A program made the translations under genes and the position numbers. Below, in pieces: positions 34,419 to 44,562 of a stretch of DNA of 64,000 nucleotides. The notes beneath the pieces were generated by a model. The model ran no database searches, was not told where the DNA came from, and saw nothing but the letters and a program-made list of their open reading frames with translations. The number at the start of each line of letters is the position of its first letter. Positions within the stretch are counted from its first letter, which is position 1. The DNA comes from Drechmeria coniospora (taxonomy: Eukaryota; Ascomycota; Sordariomycetes; Hypocreales; Ophiocordycipitaceae): positions 8,570,552-8,634,551 of the forward strand of contig NC_054391.1 in NCBI RefSeq assembly GCF_001625195.1, given 5' to 3'.

Positions 34419-35634
34419 GGTGACCGGCTGCAAAGGCGCCGGTGGGTGGCGGTGCTCAACGTGCAAGATGGAGCAGCGGGACTGAAGAAGATCGGACAGA
34501 GGATTCTGCGACAGATGGTTAGCCTTGAGCCCCGCGGTGTTCATGCGGTGGGCGCTCCGGGTCCCTACGGCGGGCATCGAGCCTCCGAGGATGTTGGGGA
34601 AGGGGGTTGAGATTTTGCCTGCTTACCAGTCTCGCGGAAGAGCATCCGCGGAGTCGAGGGTGGATGCCGAGGAGAGGTGAGAAAAATGACGGGGAGGAAG
34701 GGGAAAATGGAGGCAGGGGCAGGCGTCCTTAAGCAATGCTTGATGGAGATGCGCCGAGATGATGTATTGGGCGTACGAGATGGACGAGGGCGATGGCGTG
34801 GGCAGGCGTCGACGTCGTCGTTCTGGCCGCGAAGGAATTAAATGAAAAGAAAGGTTGGAGGCAGCAAGAGCAACGGTGGACAGGCATGACGGAGCGTTGA
34901 GCATGCCAAGTTCATGGTTTGTGTACTTTCTGGCTACGCTAATCAACCAAATTTGGCTGGTTGCCGGCGCAACGAACAGGGCCTGCCTAGGATTGAAGGT
35001 CCACTCCAAGCGCCGCAACGGGAGGTGCTCACTGGCTGCGTAATGATTATTACTGTCTGTAACTGTGCGGGGTGCCCCGAACTTTTGTCATTTTTGTGCT
35101 GGGACTCCGTATAGGATACTCTACAGTGCTCCGTGCGGCACCTACAGTACAGTGCTTGAACTCCGTACAGTCCTACTCCGTACAGCACAGCACGGCACAG
35201 CGAGTGCACAAGTACTAGGTACCAACTGGTGGCTGGGTGTCTTGATGTACTGTAGCCCGCACTGCCGCATTGTACTGTAAAGTCCACTAAGACACGGAGC
35301 GCAGCTACTAGGTACCTAGTGATGTACATCATTCAGGTACTACGCGTGCGTCTTTGTCGCGTTCAGTATGGAGTACTCCATACTACATGTGCATGATCGT
35401 AATTACAACGGTCCTCGAACGCGGCCGGACATCTCGGGTCGCAGCGTCGTAGGCGAGCCGCAAGAACGTGTGCCCTATTTCCCGCCCTTTATTTCTTCAA
35501 TACCTTGCTGGGGTCTTGAGGTAGAGGATGGCCTAGCAAAGCCAGTCGCCCACATCATCTGCCGTCTTCCGTTCCTGTTCTTCCGATTTCCGCCATCATT
35601 GTTCGTGAGTCATCAAAAGTACGCAGAACCAGCC
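34419..35634. other. Divergent spacer between polo-like kinase and OPA3-like gene
   Basis: The kinase-proximal part has a possible 5'-UTR intron donor (minus strand, GTAAGC at about 34620-34625). A small GTAC island lies at 35105-35400. The last 250 bases before the OPA3-like ATG are pyrimidine-rich leader. No additional gene seen. Confidence 0.55.
35105..35400. repeat. GTAC-word island
   Basis: Contains ACTCCGTATAGG, CTCCGTACAGTCC, CAAGTACTAGGTACC and TATGGAGTACTCCATA, a 16-bp perfect palindrome near 35368-35383. Confidence 0.75.
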
Positions 35635-36335
35635 ATGGTGCCGCTTCCTCTCTTCAAGCTTGCGTCGCTCTTTGTGCGACACGTCTCCAAATATGGCGCG
35701 GTGAGCACTGTCTGGCCTTCCTCTCGGCGCCCGTGTCCCTGACCCTGTCGAAGAATCGGATCAAGGCGCAGGCCCACGACCACCCTCGATTCCGAGCCTT
35801 TGCGGCGAAGCACGGACAGTCCATCCACCAGCTCAACATGAGACTCTCTGTAGCTCTCCTCCGAGATGTCGAAGCGGAGCGGCGAGCCAAGGAGCGGGCC
35901 GAGGCACCGACGGTCAAGACGGAGGAGCAGCAGAAACGCGACGAGGCATTGGAAGAGAAGGCAAGATCGAAGCCTGCGGCAACGAGCCAGCGAGGGTTTG
36001 CATTCCATAACGTATGGAAACGCAAGTTTCGTCCGTTGCCCGAGGCGAAGGCCGTCGACTTGTTCGCCGACGTCATCGGCGACGCCTTCATCCTCGGAGT
36101 CGCCGGAGCGCTGATTATTTACGAGACATACAAGGCGTCGCGGAAACCGGATGCGAACAAGGAGCAGATAGACGATTTGATACGGCAGCTCGAAGAGATG
36201 AAGAGCAGAGAGGACGAACTAGCGGACGCGGAAGAGAGGCAACGGCGGCGGCTCGAGACTCTTGAGCAGCTGCTCGGCGGGTTGAAAGATCCAAAGACGA
36301 AACAACCGCTCCTACCGACATTGCAGGCGACGTGA
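35635..36335 (+). CDS. OPA3-like mitochondrial membrane protein
   Basis: Exons 35635-35700 and 35754-36335 give 215 residues. The 53-bp intron is GTGAGC...GAAG. The first exon encodes MVPLPLFKLASLFVRHVSKYGA and the second continues NRIKAQAHDHPRFRAF. This is the conserved OPA3 N-terminus, an amphipathic mitochondrial-targeting region. A hydrophobic segment, FILGVAGALIIYETYKA, lies near the middle, followed by a coiled-coil-prone stretch (KEQIDDLIRQLEEMKSREDE). OPA3 proteins are mitochondrial membrane proteins that affect mitochondrial shape and metabolism; the molecular activity is unknown. Length is near the family norm. The second exon alone has an internal ATG (35733), but it lies inside the intron and is not the start. 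Confidence 0.93.
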
Positions 36336-36923
36336 TATTGCCCTCCCTCGTTTGCCTCCGCTCGCGCTTTCTAAAGTGTCGACTAAAACTTTGGATAGCG
36401 TAAGCGGCTTGCTTTCCCGTCTCCGAGAGACGAGGTGTCGAAAGGAACAAAAGTGCAGACGGACAGACCATGGCGAATTTGGACAGTTCCTTTGCACATG
36501 CACAAGCCGTGTCGAGCCATGAGCTAGCATACTTGTACCAGGCATCTACCTTTATATGGATCTGTGGCATGGGTGCACAGCACCGAACAGCGACCACTCT
36601 ACTCTGGCGTTTTTTTTAGGAAGGATAAAGAGCTAGGGGGAGGGAGGCGATGAATGATGAATGGCAGGAACGGAGCTGCGACCCGTCGACTCCTACATCT
36701 TGTTGGTATGAGCGCGATGGCCGGCTTCGGGGAGCGGAGGATATACCAGTCACCTATTCCATCCAAGCAAAACACACGCATCCACTTTGTCAGTCTCGTT
36801 CACCTCGCAGCATTTCGATCATCTGCCGTTTTCTGTCTTCATCCTTCGCCCGTCCCCAAGCATGAAATGGGAAGGGGACTCGGAACTACCGTACCCTACC
36901 CCTGCGCGCCAGCCAAGCGGAAT

Positions 36924-36966
36924 TGGATGGATGGATGAGTGGATGGATGGGCGGATGGATGGGAGC
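36924..36966. repeat. GGAT tetranucleotide repeat
   Basis: About nine imperfect GGAT/GGATG units in tandem. Confidence 0.85.
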
Positions 36967-38299
36967 ATGCCCAAGACTAGGCTCTGAGAGGCCCACGAAC
37001 GAATGATTCGTTCCGACGGGAGATTTGTTGACGTTGCATCGCAACTGATGTATAGAAACGCTGGATGGAGACCGATCAGCGATGCTAGAGGGCTGTCGAG
37101 AGGGCTGGGGTTGCTTCTGCTCCCACCATCAAAGTGTGCATCAACTCACTGGTGGCTGACAGATGGGGACATGCATAGGTCCATGGTCCTCTGCGTTTGC
37201 CGTCCATTCAGAGTCTGCACTGGAAAGAGGACTGTCTGCCCGATGCCACCCTTCTTCACAGCCTGCACGAGTTCTCGGCCCTACAAGCACTCGTACCTTC
37301 CAAGGATCAACGCCATCCATGGTAGCAGACGGGCATTCTCTACCCATAGGAAACCCATAGCAAGCCCATAGCACGTGCAGTTCATCGTAGTCGGCAGGAT
37401 GCGACGACGCCAGTTCCCGTGGGGTCTGGCGGAAGGTGACGGAGCGGGGACGTTGAGGCAAATGGTCTGGACGCCGGGCCACCGTTTGGATAGTGACGGT
37501 GAGAGCTATAGAAGCGAGGCATTTTCACAGTCACATGATGTTCGCATCCACTTCAGGCCGCACACTGCTGCATCGCGGAATGCTGGAGCTAAAGGGAAAA
37601 GTCCAATGATGAGCCGCGCTTCGTGGGAACGGAGAAGTTTACTCCATAAACATACGTACATGTATCGTACTGGATAGAGCACACCGTAGGTGACCGTACC
37701 GGCACAGTCCATGCATGAAATAATGACCTGCCGCCCGTCTCCTCGACAGTGTCAGCAGCTTGATAGTAAACGAATGGCAACGGCAGGCTGGGACATCAGA
37801 CAGCGTGTGCTCCACCATGACGCCTTCGCGACAAAGGGGCGGTCGCCGGTGGAAAATCATACGTCGGAGGAGAACCCAAAGGAGAGCCCTTGGTGGTGGC
37901 TGATTGGCCTAAACAGATACAATACTCAAGCCAAACAGCACAGCTACACGAACGGAGTAACACCTACAACCGGGGATACCGTCGTTGATGGGATTATACC
38001 TACGAGCGCCCATAGTGATCATGGGATCGGGGGAGTGTCGGCTGGTTCTCTGGTCGTCCCTATTCAACGAACCACGGGACGACATGGCGGAGGAAGCTTC
38101 CGACTCGAGGCAAAGATATTGCTGGCCGGCTTGATACGAATGACGATCTGCAACTGTAGCGGACGAAGGGATGCGAGAAAAAAAATACGCGTAGGAGGCC
38201 GGTTCTGCTTCGAGTCGTGTCGCCAGGTCTTGGAGAGTCTATCTACCACCAACATTACTTTGCATGGAGAATTGGCTCAAACCATGTGCACGTCGTAGG

Positions 38300-38850
38300 A
38301 TGTAGGTAAGTACATGAACATGTACGGAGTACGGAGGGGCGAGTACCTTGGAGAGAGGCACCAAGTTAAAATTAGTAGGCAAGTCCGACCTTGTTACCGC
38401 CACGGACCCTCGCACAGCCGAAAGACCTCCTCGAAGCTCCTTCCCAATTCATGTTGCCGTCGTACTATTTACTACGGCGGAGTAGTTGTACATGTGCATG
38501 TACTCCGTACGTACTGTACTCCGTACTTAAGTAAGTGTACAACGTACGGAGTAATATTCCAAGTACGTTCCCTCGAGGGTACTTACGTCGTATTCCGTCC
38601 CTTGGTACGGAGTACTGACAGGTATGAAGACTTGCACAATGCATGCATCGAACGGGAAACAGTCATGGCAGGCAGGTACATGTACATACGAAATACTCGC
38701 ATCTGTAGCGTTTGTACCAGTACATGTATTTTTATATATAAAGTACTCCGTACTGTACAACTATGTATACTGTATGGGTGTATCGGCATTCTTACAGGGA
38801 TGGTATCGGCACTCACTCGCCAGAACTCGTGCAAGTAAGTACATACTTGC
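38300..38850. repeat. GTAC-word island
   Basis: Contains GAACATGTACGGAGTACGGAG, ACTCCGTACGTACTGTACTCCGTAC (38503-38527), ACGTACGGAGTAATATTCC and AAGTACTCCGTACTGTAC. Confidence 0.8.
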
Positions 38851-40462
38851 GTCGCACCTACCCCTGGCTCCCTCGTGCATGCCTGCAAGCTGCAGCACCC
38901 GGGGAAGGAGGGAAGGGGCCAATGATTGGCCCTGATGCATCGCCTAACCGCCGACATGCTCGAGGCGAGCTCGACAAGCTCCAATCACCATCCTTCGTCC
39001 CTGATCATCGTCACTTGTTGCGGTTTGACCATGTTGTCGGCCTCCGCCACGTTGGCGGCACATGATGAACTCTTCACCGACGCGCAGACGGCTCGGCACT
39101 CGTATTCGTTGTCAAGTTCACCATGGCTAATAGGGTAAACTTGCTGCCCGTGAGTCTTGGCCAACCAATGATACCCCTGTGACTCGCCTGTGCCGGGCCT
39201 GCCAGCAGCTCCCACCGTCGAACCACCCACGGGACAAGACAGGGAGCATGAGAACCCTGGATGCTGATGAACTTGAACACCGCCATTCCCTCTTCGGCGG
39301 CTGCGGTATCATGACAAACGACTTGCACGAAGACGCCGCCATCCACCCATCTATCCACCCATACATGACCGTCCACCGCCTTGCCAGCATATTTGCCTTG
39401 GCGGCCGGCCCCCGACCGAAGACTGCCTATACTTATGTCGTCCCTCCCATTCTCCTCTTCCTTCGCCGGCCGCTGGTCCGTGACGGTTTATGCCAAACCG
39501 GTTCTGCTACAATGCTCTGACGTCGATCTGCTTGATCTTCCGCCACGACAAGATTGTCAAACGAGCGAACAAGCTACGACATCACTTCAGGCCGACCATA
39601 GTCACAGATGCGAGACCCCGCCATCCAGAAACGTGACCACAAACACTCGTCGTCCGCTCCATCCCAGTATTCTTACCCAAGGCCGGCATAGATTCACAAC
39701 ACGAGCGCAAACGCTCGTTGCATCCTGCGAGCACGGTGCACCGATACAAAAGACTTTCCCATGCCCCGGAGGGAGCGAGTACTCTTCATGCCGTTCGGGT
39801 GCCTCCTTGTCTCGTCGTAGACAAGTTCCGGAGTCGCATCCTTCACACTCTTGCTGATGACCCCTCGCCACACCATCGACACCCGATACTCGATTCGTCT
39901 CGCTTGATTACATCTGACACACAATCTTCCCAAGGCCCTCGGCAACGGCACCGGTCCACGACTTGGGCTGTCAGCCCAGCCGAAGGCGCATGACTGGTCG
40001 GCATATTCAATTATAGAGCTGTCGTCCCAATCATCCGTCCACCCCTCGTCCGAACATACGGCCTCTCAGTCCAACTCTCTCATTCCTACGGGCCCTCTCG
40101 CCGATATTGTGCTTGTGGCATTTCCGTTCCGTTCCTTCGGCGAGTTTGTCCGCCGACAACTCCGTACTGTGACATCGACATTCTCTCACCTACCTTTGTT
40201 TGGCCAGCTCAGCCCTCCATCGCTACCCATCAGAAACCCTCGAACAGAATTGTGGTCAGGCTGGCCTCGCGGCAAGGAATATAACGGGATCGGCCATATC
40301 TGCCTCAGTCGCTCAAAAGGTGAATTGAACGAGCGCCGCAGGGAGGACCGCCCCGCGACTGTTGGCGCCATTCAGTACAACCGGAGCAAGGGCCGGCAGA
40401 GACTACAAGGCAACATCAAGGCGGGGATACCCTCGAAAACGGTTGACGACAGGATACCCACT

Positions 40463-41016
40463 ATGGGGAGGCTCATCAAAAACCACTGGGCGAGGCTCAT
40501 CATGCTCACGGCCGCGGTTTGTACGTCGACGGCATGACTTGTCGAGGTCAGTGAGTTGGAGGCTAACAGTGCTGCCCAGACCAGGTTGCCGCCGCCGTCG
40601 AAGGATTCTTCTGGCCCAAGATATTCTGGGACTTTCTGACAAAAAGTCTGGACGGAGCCGTGAAGCCGGCACCGATTTTGCAAACCATAAACCTACTATT
40701 TGGCCTCGGCGTCATCGCTCTGGAGTGGCCTCTCACCTTCTTGGCCGGCACAAGCATTCACCGCTCTCTAGAGTTTCGGCTTGCCATCTTGCCGCTGACG
40801 GCGCTGGCCTCGGTGCTCATGTACCAATCGACAAACCCCGCCATCTACTACTTGATCAGCTCCCTCGTCTACTTTTGGGCCTACAGCGAGGGCGAGGTCA
40901 GCTGCACGTGTTCAGTGCGAAGCTTGGCGAGAGCTGTACGCTAATACGGAATCTAGATGATCTGCGCAAAACCCTGGACGCTGCCCCAGCGCGCTGGCAG
41001 CGGATTGAAGGTCTAG
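40463..41016 (+). CDS. Small conserved four-helix membrane protein (DUF7727-like), unknown function
   Basis: Exons 40463-40520, 40580-40896 and 40957-41016 give 144 residues. Introns are 59 bp (GTACGT...CCAG) and 60 bp (GTCAGC...CTAG). The protein starts MGRLIKNHWARLIMLTAA and continues YQVAAAVEGFFWPKIFWDFL. Hydrophobic stretches lie around LIMLTAAVYQVAAAVEGFF, INLLFGLGVIALEWPLTFLA, LAILPLTALASVLMY and AIYYLISSLVYFWAY. The last exon adds MICAKPWTLPQRAG and a basic C-terminus. I recognise the pattern as a family widespread in Pezizomycotina that carries a DUF7727 label, named from memory. No activity is known to me. The frames of all three exons fit, and the short exon 3 restores the conserved CAKPW tail. 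Confidence 0.85.
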
Positions 41017-41774
41017 GAGCCCATACACGCACATGTGCGCGGAAAATAGAATGGCGACACCACCTGCAGCCACATCGATTAGGGTGCGTTGAATTGGTGG
41101 TGGTACCCTTGGCGTCAAGTCGACTTTTCAGCTGTTCGTGTTTGCCACGGCCGACAACGCTCGCAGGGATGCCGTCGTGCTTCGACATCGGTCAGTTTCG
41201 TGAATACAGCAGGCCGTTGATGGTGGCGGGACGTTGCTGGCTGTCCCAAGCCAACCTCGCACTGCTTCCATTTATTGCGGCATGTTCCCATCCAATCCTT
41301 GGCCAACTGCCATGCTGGCGAGGACCAGCCCGGAAAAGAGCTGTTGAAGACGGTCCATCTACTGAGTAGATTTAGGTATGAAGCACTTGTATTACAGTGC
41401 TGCGGACTCATGCTTTACCAAGTGGGTCAGGTCATGCACGTCAAAGAATCGCCGGCACGATGCAATGTGGGGGTCAGGAAAATGAGATCTCTGCGTATAG
41501 GAACCTGTCGTGTGGAAGGTTGCGGTTGCCTTCGGTCCCCGCTGTGCTAGCTAGTATTAAAGTAAGAAATAGGAACTCGGTTGGGCGAGCACGTCATCGG
41601 CCGATGATCCTCACGAGGCCCTCATGAGGAACCGAACCGAACGAGGTCGCTCTCCTTGCCCGGTACAAAGCCTAGGCTCCATCATCTCCGGGACGATTTT
41701 GCTCCCATGTCTCCATGACGCCATCGCCGCCCGCCAAGCGTAGCGGTTGTAGGCCTCGCTCGTCAGGGAGATCC
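41017..41774. other. Convergent 3' spacer
   Basis: 760 bases between the stops of the membrane-protein gene and the Rtc3-like gene. No island, no repeat and no gene seen. Confidence 0.55.
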
Positions 41775-42398
41775 CTAGTGAGTCCTCATGGAGCTCATGG
41801 AGTCATTTGTGGCGCCTTGCCTGCCCGAGGTCTGTTGCGGCACATGGTTGTCAGTCACTTGCTCCGTCGTTGGTGGGTCGTGATCGCTCGAGCCGGCGCT
41901 GCTCACCTCGGATGTCTGGATGGTTCCACCAGTCAGGATCTTCGTGATGGCCTCATCCACGTTCTCCGTGTCGAACTCGGCGTCCAGGGTGCTTTTGGAA
42001 GCCGTGTCGAACGTTCCCTGGGTGCCTTGCCTGCGTCGCAGCGTATTGTTAGCCGTGCGTGCACCTCCTCCCCGTGTCAGGCAGCCAGGGCAGCGACGCG
42101 TCTCGTCTACGACTTGCATTCGGCAGCAGCGCTTGCTGGCTGCCCGACTTGCCCTCGGGAGGCAAGAGGGGGGATGGGAGCTGGGCCCTTCTCGCATCTG
42201 GTGATGCAGCGGGAGAGGGCCAAGAATGACGTACTTGTGCGTCAGGAAGATGGTGAACCTCGAGATGAAATGAGCCAGCGGGATGCTTTTGTCGTTCTTC
42301 CACTTCTTGTAGGCCTCGGAATCATCGATGAAGACGAGAAAGTCATCGTTCTTGCCCTTGTAGTGGACTTTAGTCTGGGTGCCCTCTCCGCGAGTCAT
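41775..42398 (-). CDS. SBDS N-terminal-domain protein, Rtc3 type
   Basis: Exons 42235-42398, 41907-42030 and 41775-41831 give 114 residues. The protein reads MTRGEGTQTKVHYKGKNDDF, then LVFIDDSEAYKKWKNDKSIP and AHFISRFTIFLTHK. It continues QGTQGTFDTASKSTLDAEF and ends SMSSMRTH. This is the stand-alone SBDS/Sdo1-like N-terminal fold found in yeast Rtc3 (YHR087W), a small protein linked to RNA metabolism and stress. Full-length ribosome-maturation SBDS proteins are about 250 residues, so this is the short paralogue. Intron 1 is long for this window (204 bp, GTACGT donor). Intron 2 (75 bp, GTGAGC...ACAG) is a multiple of three and has no stop, so retention would insert 25 residues before the tail. 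Confidence 0.88.
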   Translation of the reverse strand: MTRGEGTQTKVHYKGKNDDFLVFIDDSEAYKKWKNDKSIPLAHFISRFTIFLTHKYVILGPLPLHHQMREGPSSHPPSCLPRASRAASKRCCRMQVVDETRRCPGCLTRGGGARTANNTLRRRQGTQGTFDTASKSTLDAEFDTENVDEAITKILTGGTIQTSEVSSAGSSDHDPPTTEQVTDNHVPQQTSGRQGATNDSMSSMRTH

Positions 42399-42599
42399 CT
42401 TGACCGGTTGGCTGGGAGGTATGAAATCCGTTCAAAGGAGGCGTGGACCTTGTTGAGGCAGGCAGGCGACGGACGGTCGGTTGGAATGCCAATTGCGCTG
42501 GTGGTTTGAATCACAGGCGTGAAACGATGAGGCAGAACTGATTATTACTGGAGTGTGAGATTTGGAATGAATGAGGAGGAGATGGAGTGAAAGCGAAGC

Positions 42600-44070
42600 G
42601 AGGTACGGAGTAGAGTTACAGGACAAATCCGAAAGCATCGAATAGCCGTCTAGTTCGTAACGACGGAGCTATGCCTAACCTACGTCATCTCACTGAGGGG
42701 GCCATAGGTACCCACCGGTTCATCGTACCCGTACATGTACAACTAAGTTATTACGAGGGTTTGTACTCCGTACTTGACCAAGCAAGTAAGTACTGTACAC
42801 GGTACTGCACTGTAAGTACATGTACTGTAAGTAGAGTACTCCATACCGTCGGTGTACATGTAAGTACTCCGTCCTTGCAAGTGCCGCAAGTACGTACAGT
42901 ACTTACTCGGCACAAGTACCGTAGCGTACTGTACTTGCACGTTGTCCTGCTCCGTACGGATACGACACAGCGGCCATTTAGTGCACCACTAGTGGGTTCG
43001 GAGTATCAGATGGTACCTATCGAGCGCCATCATGCGGGCCAATCTAGGTACTGGCATCCGAATCCGTACCCGGCAGCGGCGCCGAGTTGGTACATGATTG
43101 CCTACTCCGTATTCCTAGTTGGCCGTGTTCGTATGCACGCAGTCCGAAGCGTCTGAGCCAAGTGCGTCCTGAGACCGCTGAGTGTCCGATGGGTGAGCAC
43201 ACATGCATGCATCGAGTTTGGAGCTAGCTTGATCATCCTTGAGCCTGCTTGCCAACTCCGTCGGTTCAGGCGCGAGTGCAAAGACCTGGGGGATGTACTC
43301 CGTGCTCCGTAGGCTATTGCTCTGCTGGCGGGATCCCTTGCTGTGCAGAACTCCGTAGTTGTAAGTACAGCAAGTAGTTGTACTTATCCAAGTACTGTAG
43401 TTGTACATGTACTGTACAACCTGGCGGGGAGAGTCTCCCAAGAGGCCTAGACCGGACCGTACACTCCACCAATCCACCAGAGAAGCACCATCAGTTGCAA
43501 GTCCAAGCTCGAAGCTCCTTGTGGCCAGCATTCGCTTCTTGGTCCAGATTAAGGAGCTCCTGGTTGGGCCTAACAAAGGCCGGTTCCCTGCCGCGAAAAG
43601 CGGCTGCCTGCGAACTGCGTCTGCAAGGAGTATTACCGCTCAGCTAGTTTGCTGTATTCTAGAATGCGCTTGGACACGTTCTTGGCACAAATTTATCAGG
43701 TACCTATGGTAGTAATTTGCTGGCACGGAGTCCAGTACGGAGTCCAGTACAGAGTCCAGTACGGAGTCCAGTACAGAGTCCAGTACGGAGTCCAGTACAG
43801 CGTCCAGTACAGCGTCCAGTACAATTTCCAGTACAGTGCCGGCTGGTACACTTGCTACATTGTACTTACTGCACCGACCTGCACAGTGCAAGTACATAAT
43901 ATCTAGCACGGGGCACTCTGGGCTTGTAAGTACTTATTCTTGTTCTTGCAAGCATGTTTGTACAGAGTACGCAGTAATGGCATGTACCGAGTACAACCAG
44001 GCTTCCATATGCATTAGTTAAACAGAGTAATACAGTACATGTACAGTAAGTGTATCTATCCATGTGTTCT
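42600..44070. repeat. GTAC-word islands
   Basis: Two dense stretches (42600-43110 and 43295-44060) made of AAGTACATGTACTGTAAGTA, TACTCCGTAC and GTACAGTAC words. They are separated by about 180 bases of ordinary sequence. Confidence 0.75.
43725..43832. repeat. 12-bp minisatellite, nine tandem copies
   Basis: Units are ACGGAGTCCAGT or ACAGAGTCCAGT, alternating, then two ACAGCGTCCAGT and one ACAATTTCCAGT. The alternation of G and A at the third base implies an earlier 24-bp higher-order unit. The period is a multiple of three, so both strands read through as meaningless peptides. Confidence 0.95.
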
Positions 44071-44562
44071 CCGTACTTGTGCCTGCACACGGTGCTCGTG
44101 CCGCATGGGAATTGACTTCAACAACCTCACGTGCCACTGCTCCGTCCAATTCCGGCTGCCACACATGTACGTGCCATGTCCCAAGTCCACCACTGACTGC
44201 TCTCTTCTCTTTTGTTTTCCTGCGAGCTTTCATCGTGTCGAACCCTCCGCCTCATTGGCGGTTGTTCGTCATCACGACCGTGCCCAGCCAAGTGTCGGAA
44301 TCAGGTCGAAGCTGGAGGCAACGCGTGCAGGCACCAGCCCTTCAGCAACTTCTGCCACGACGTACGACGAAACAACCTTCATGCCGACCGAGTTAGCCCT
44401 GAGAAGCCTTATTCATATATTCATTTAATGATACCCTATCGGGATAATGCCCTTCGGTGGTCTGCTTGTTCCATCCAAGTCAAAGGCCTTGGCGACGGCA
44501 ACAATCAGATTCCGTCTTCGGCCGACCGAGCGCAACCCGTGCGTGATTGATCGCCCAGCGAC

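Larger units (their letters stand above)
36336..40462. other. 4.1 kb gene-free spacer between tandem plus-strand genes
   Basis: Holds a GGAT microsatellite (36.9 kb) and a GTAC island (38.3-38.85 kb). The remainder is ordinary sequence with short open frames. The final ~450 bases before the next gene are a likely promoter and leader. Open frames at 37690-38298 and 39381-39857 show no domain and no homologue I recognise. Confidence 0.55.
42399..44562. other. 2.2 kb spacer rich in GTAC islands
   Basis: It lies between the 5' end of the Rtc3-like gene and the 3' end of the RhoGEF gene. GTAC words fill much of 42.6-44.07 kb and include a 12-bp minisatellite. The RhoGEF-proximal 450 bases are ordinary. 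No gene seen. Confidence 0.6.

Noticed and set aside
43649..43906. Open frames through the 12-bp minisatellite
   Set aside because: The 12-base period is a multiple of three, so it stays open by arithmetic; the peptide is a simple repeat.
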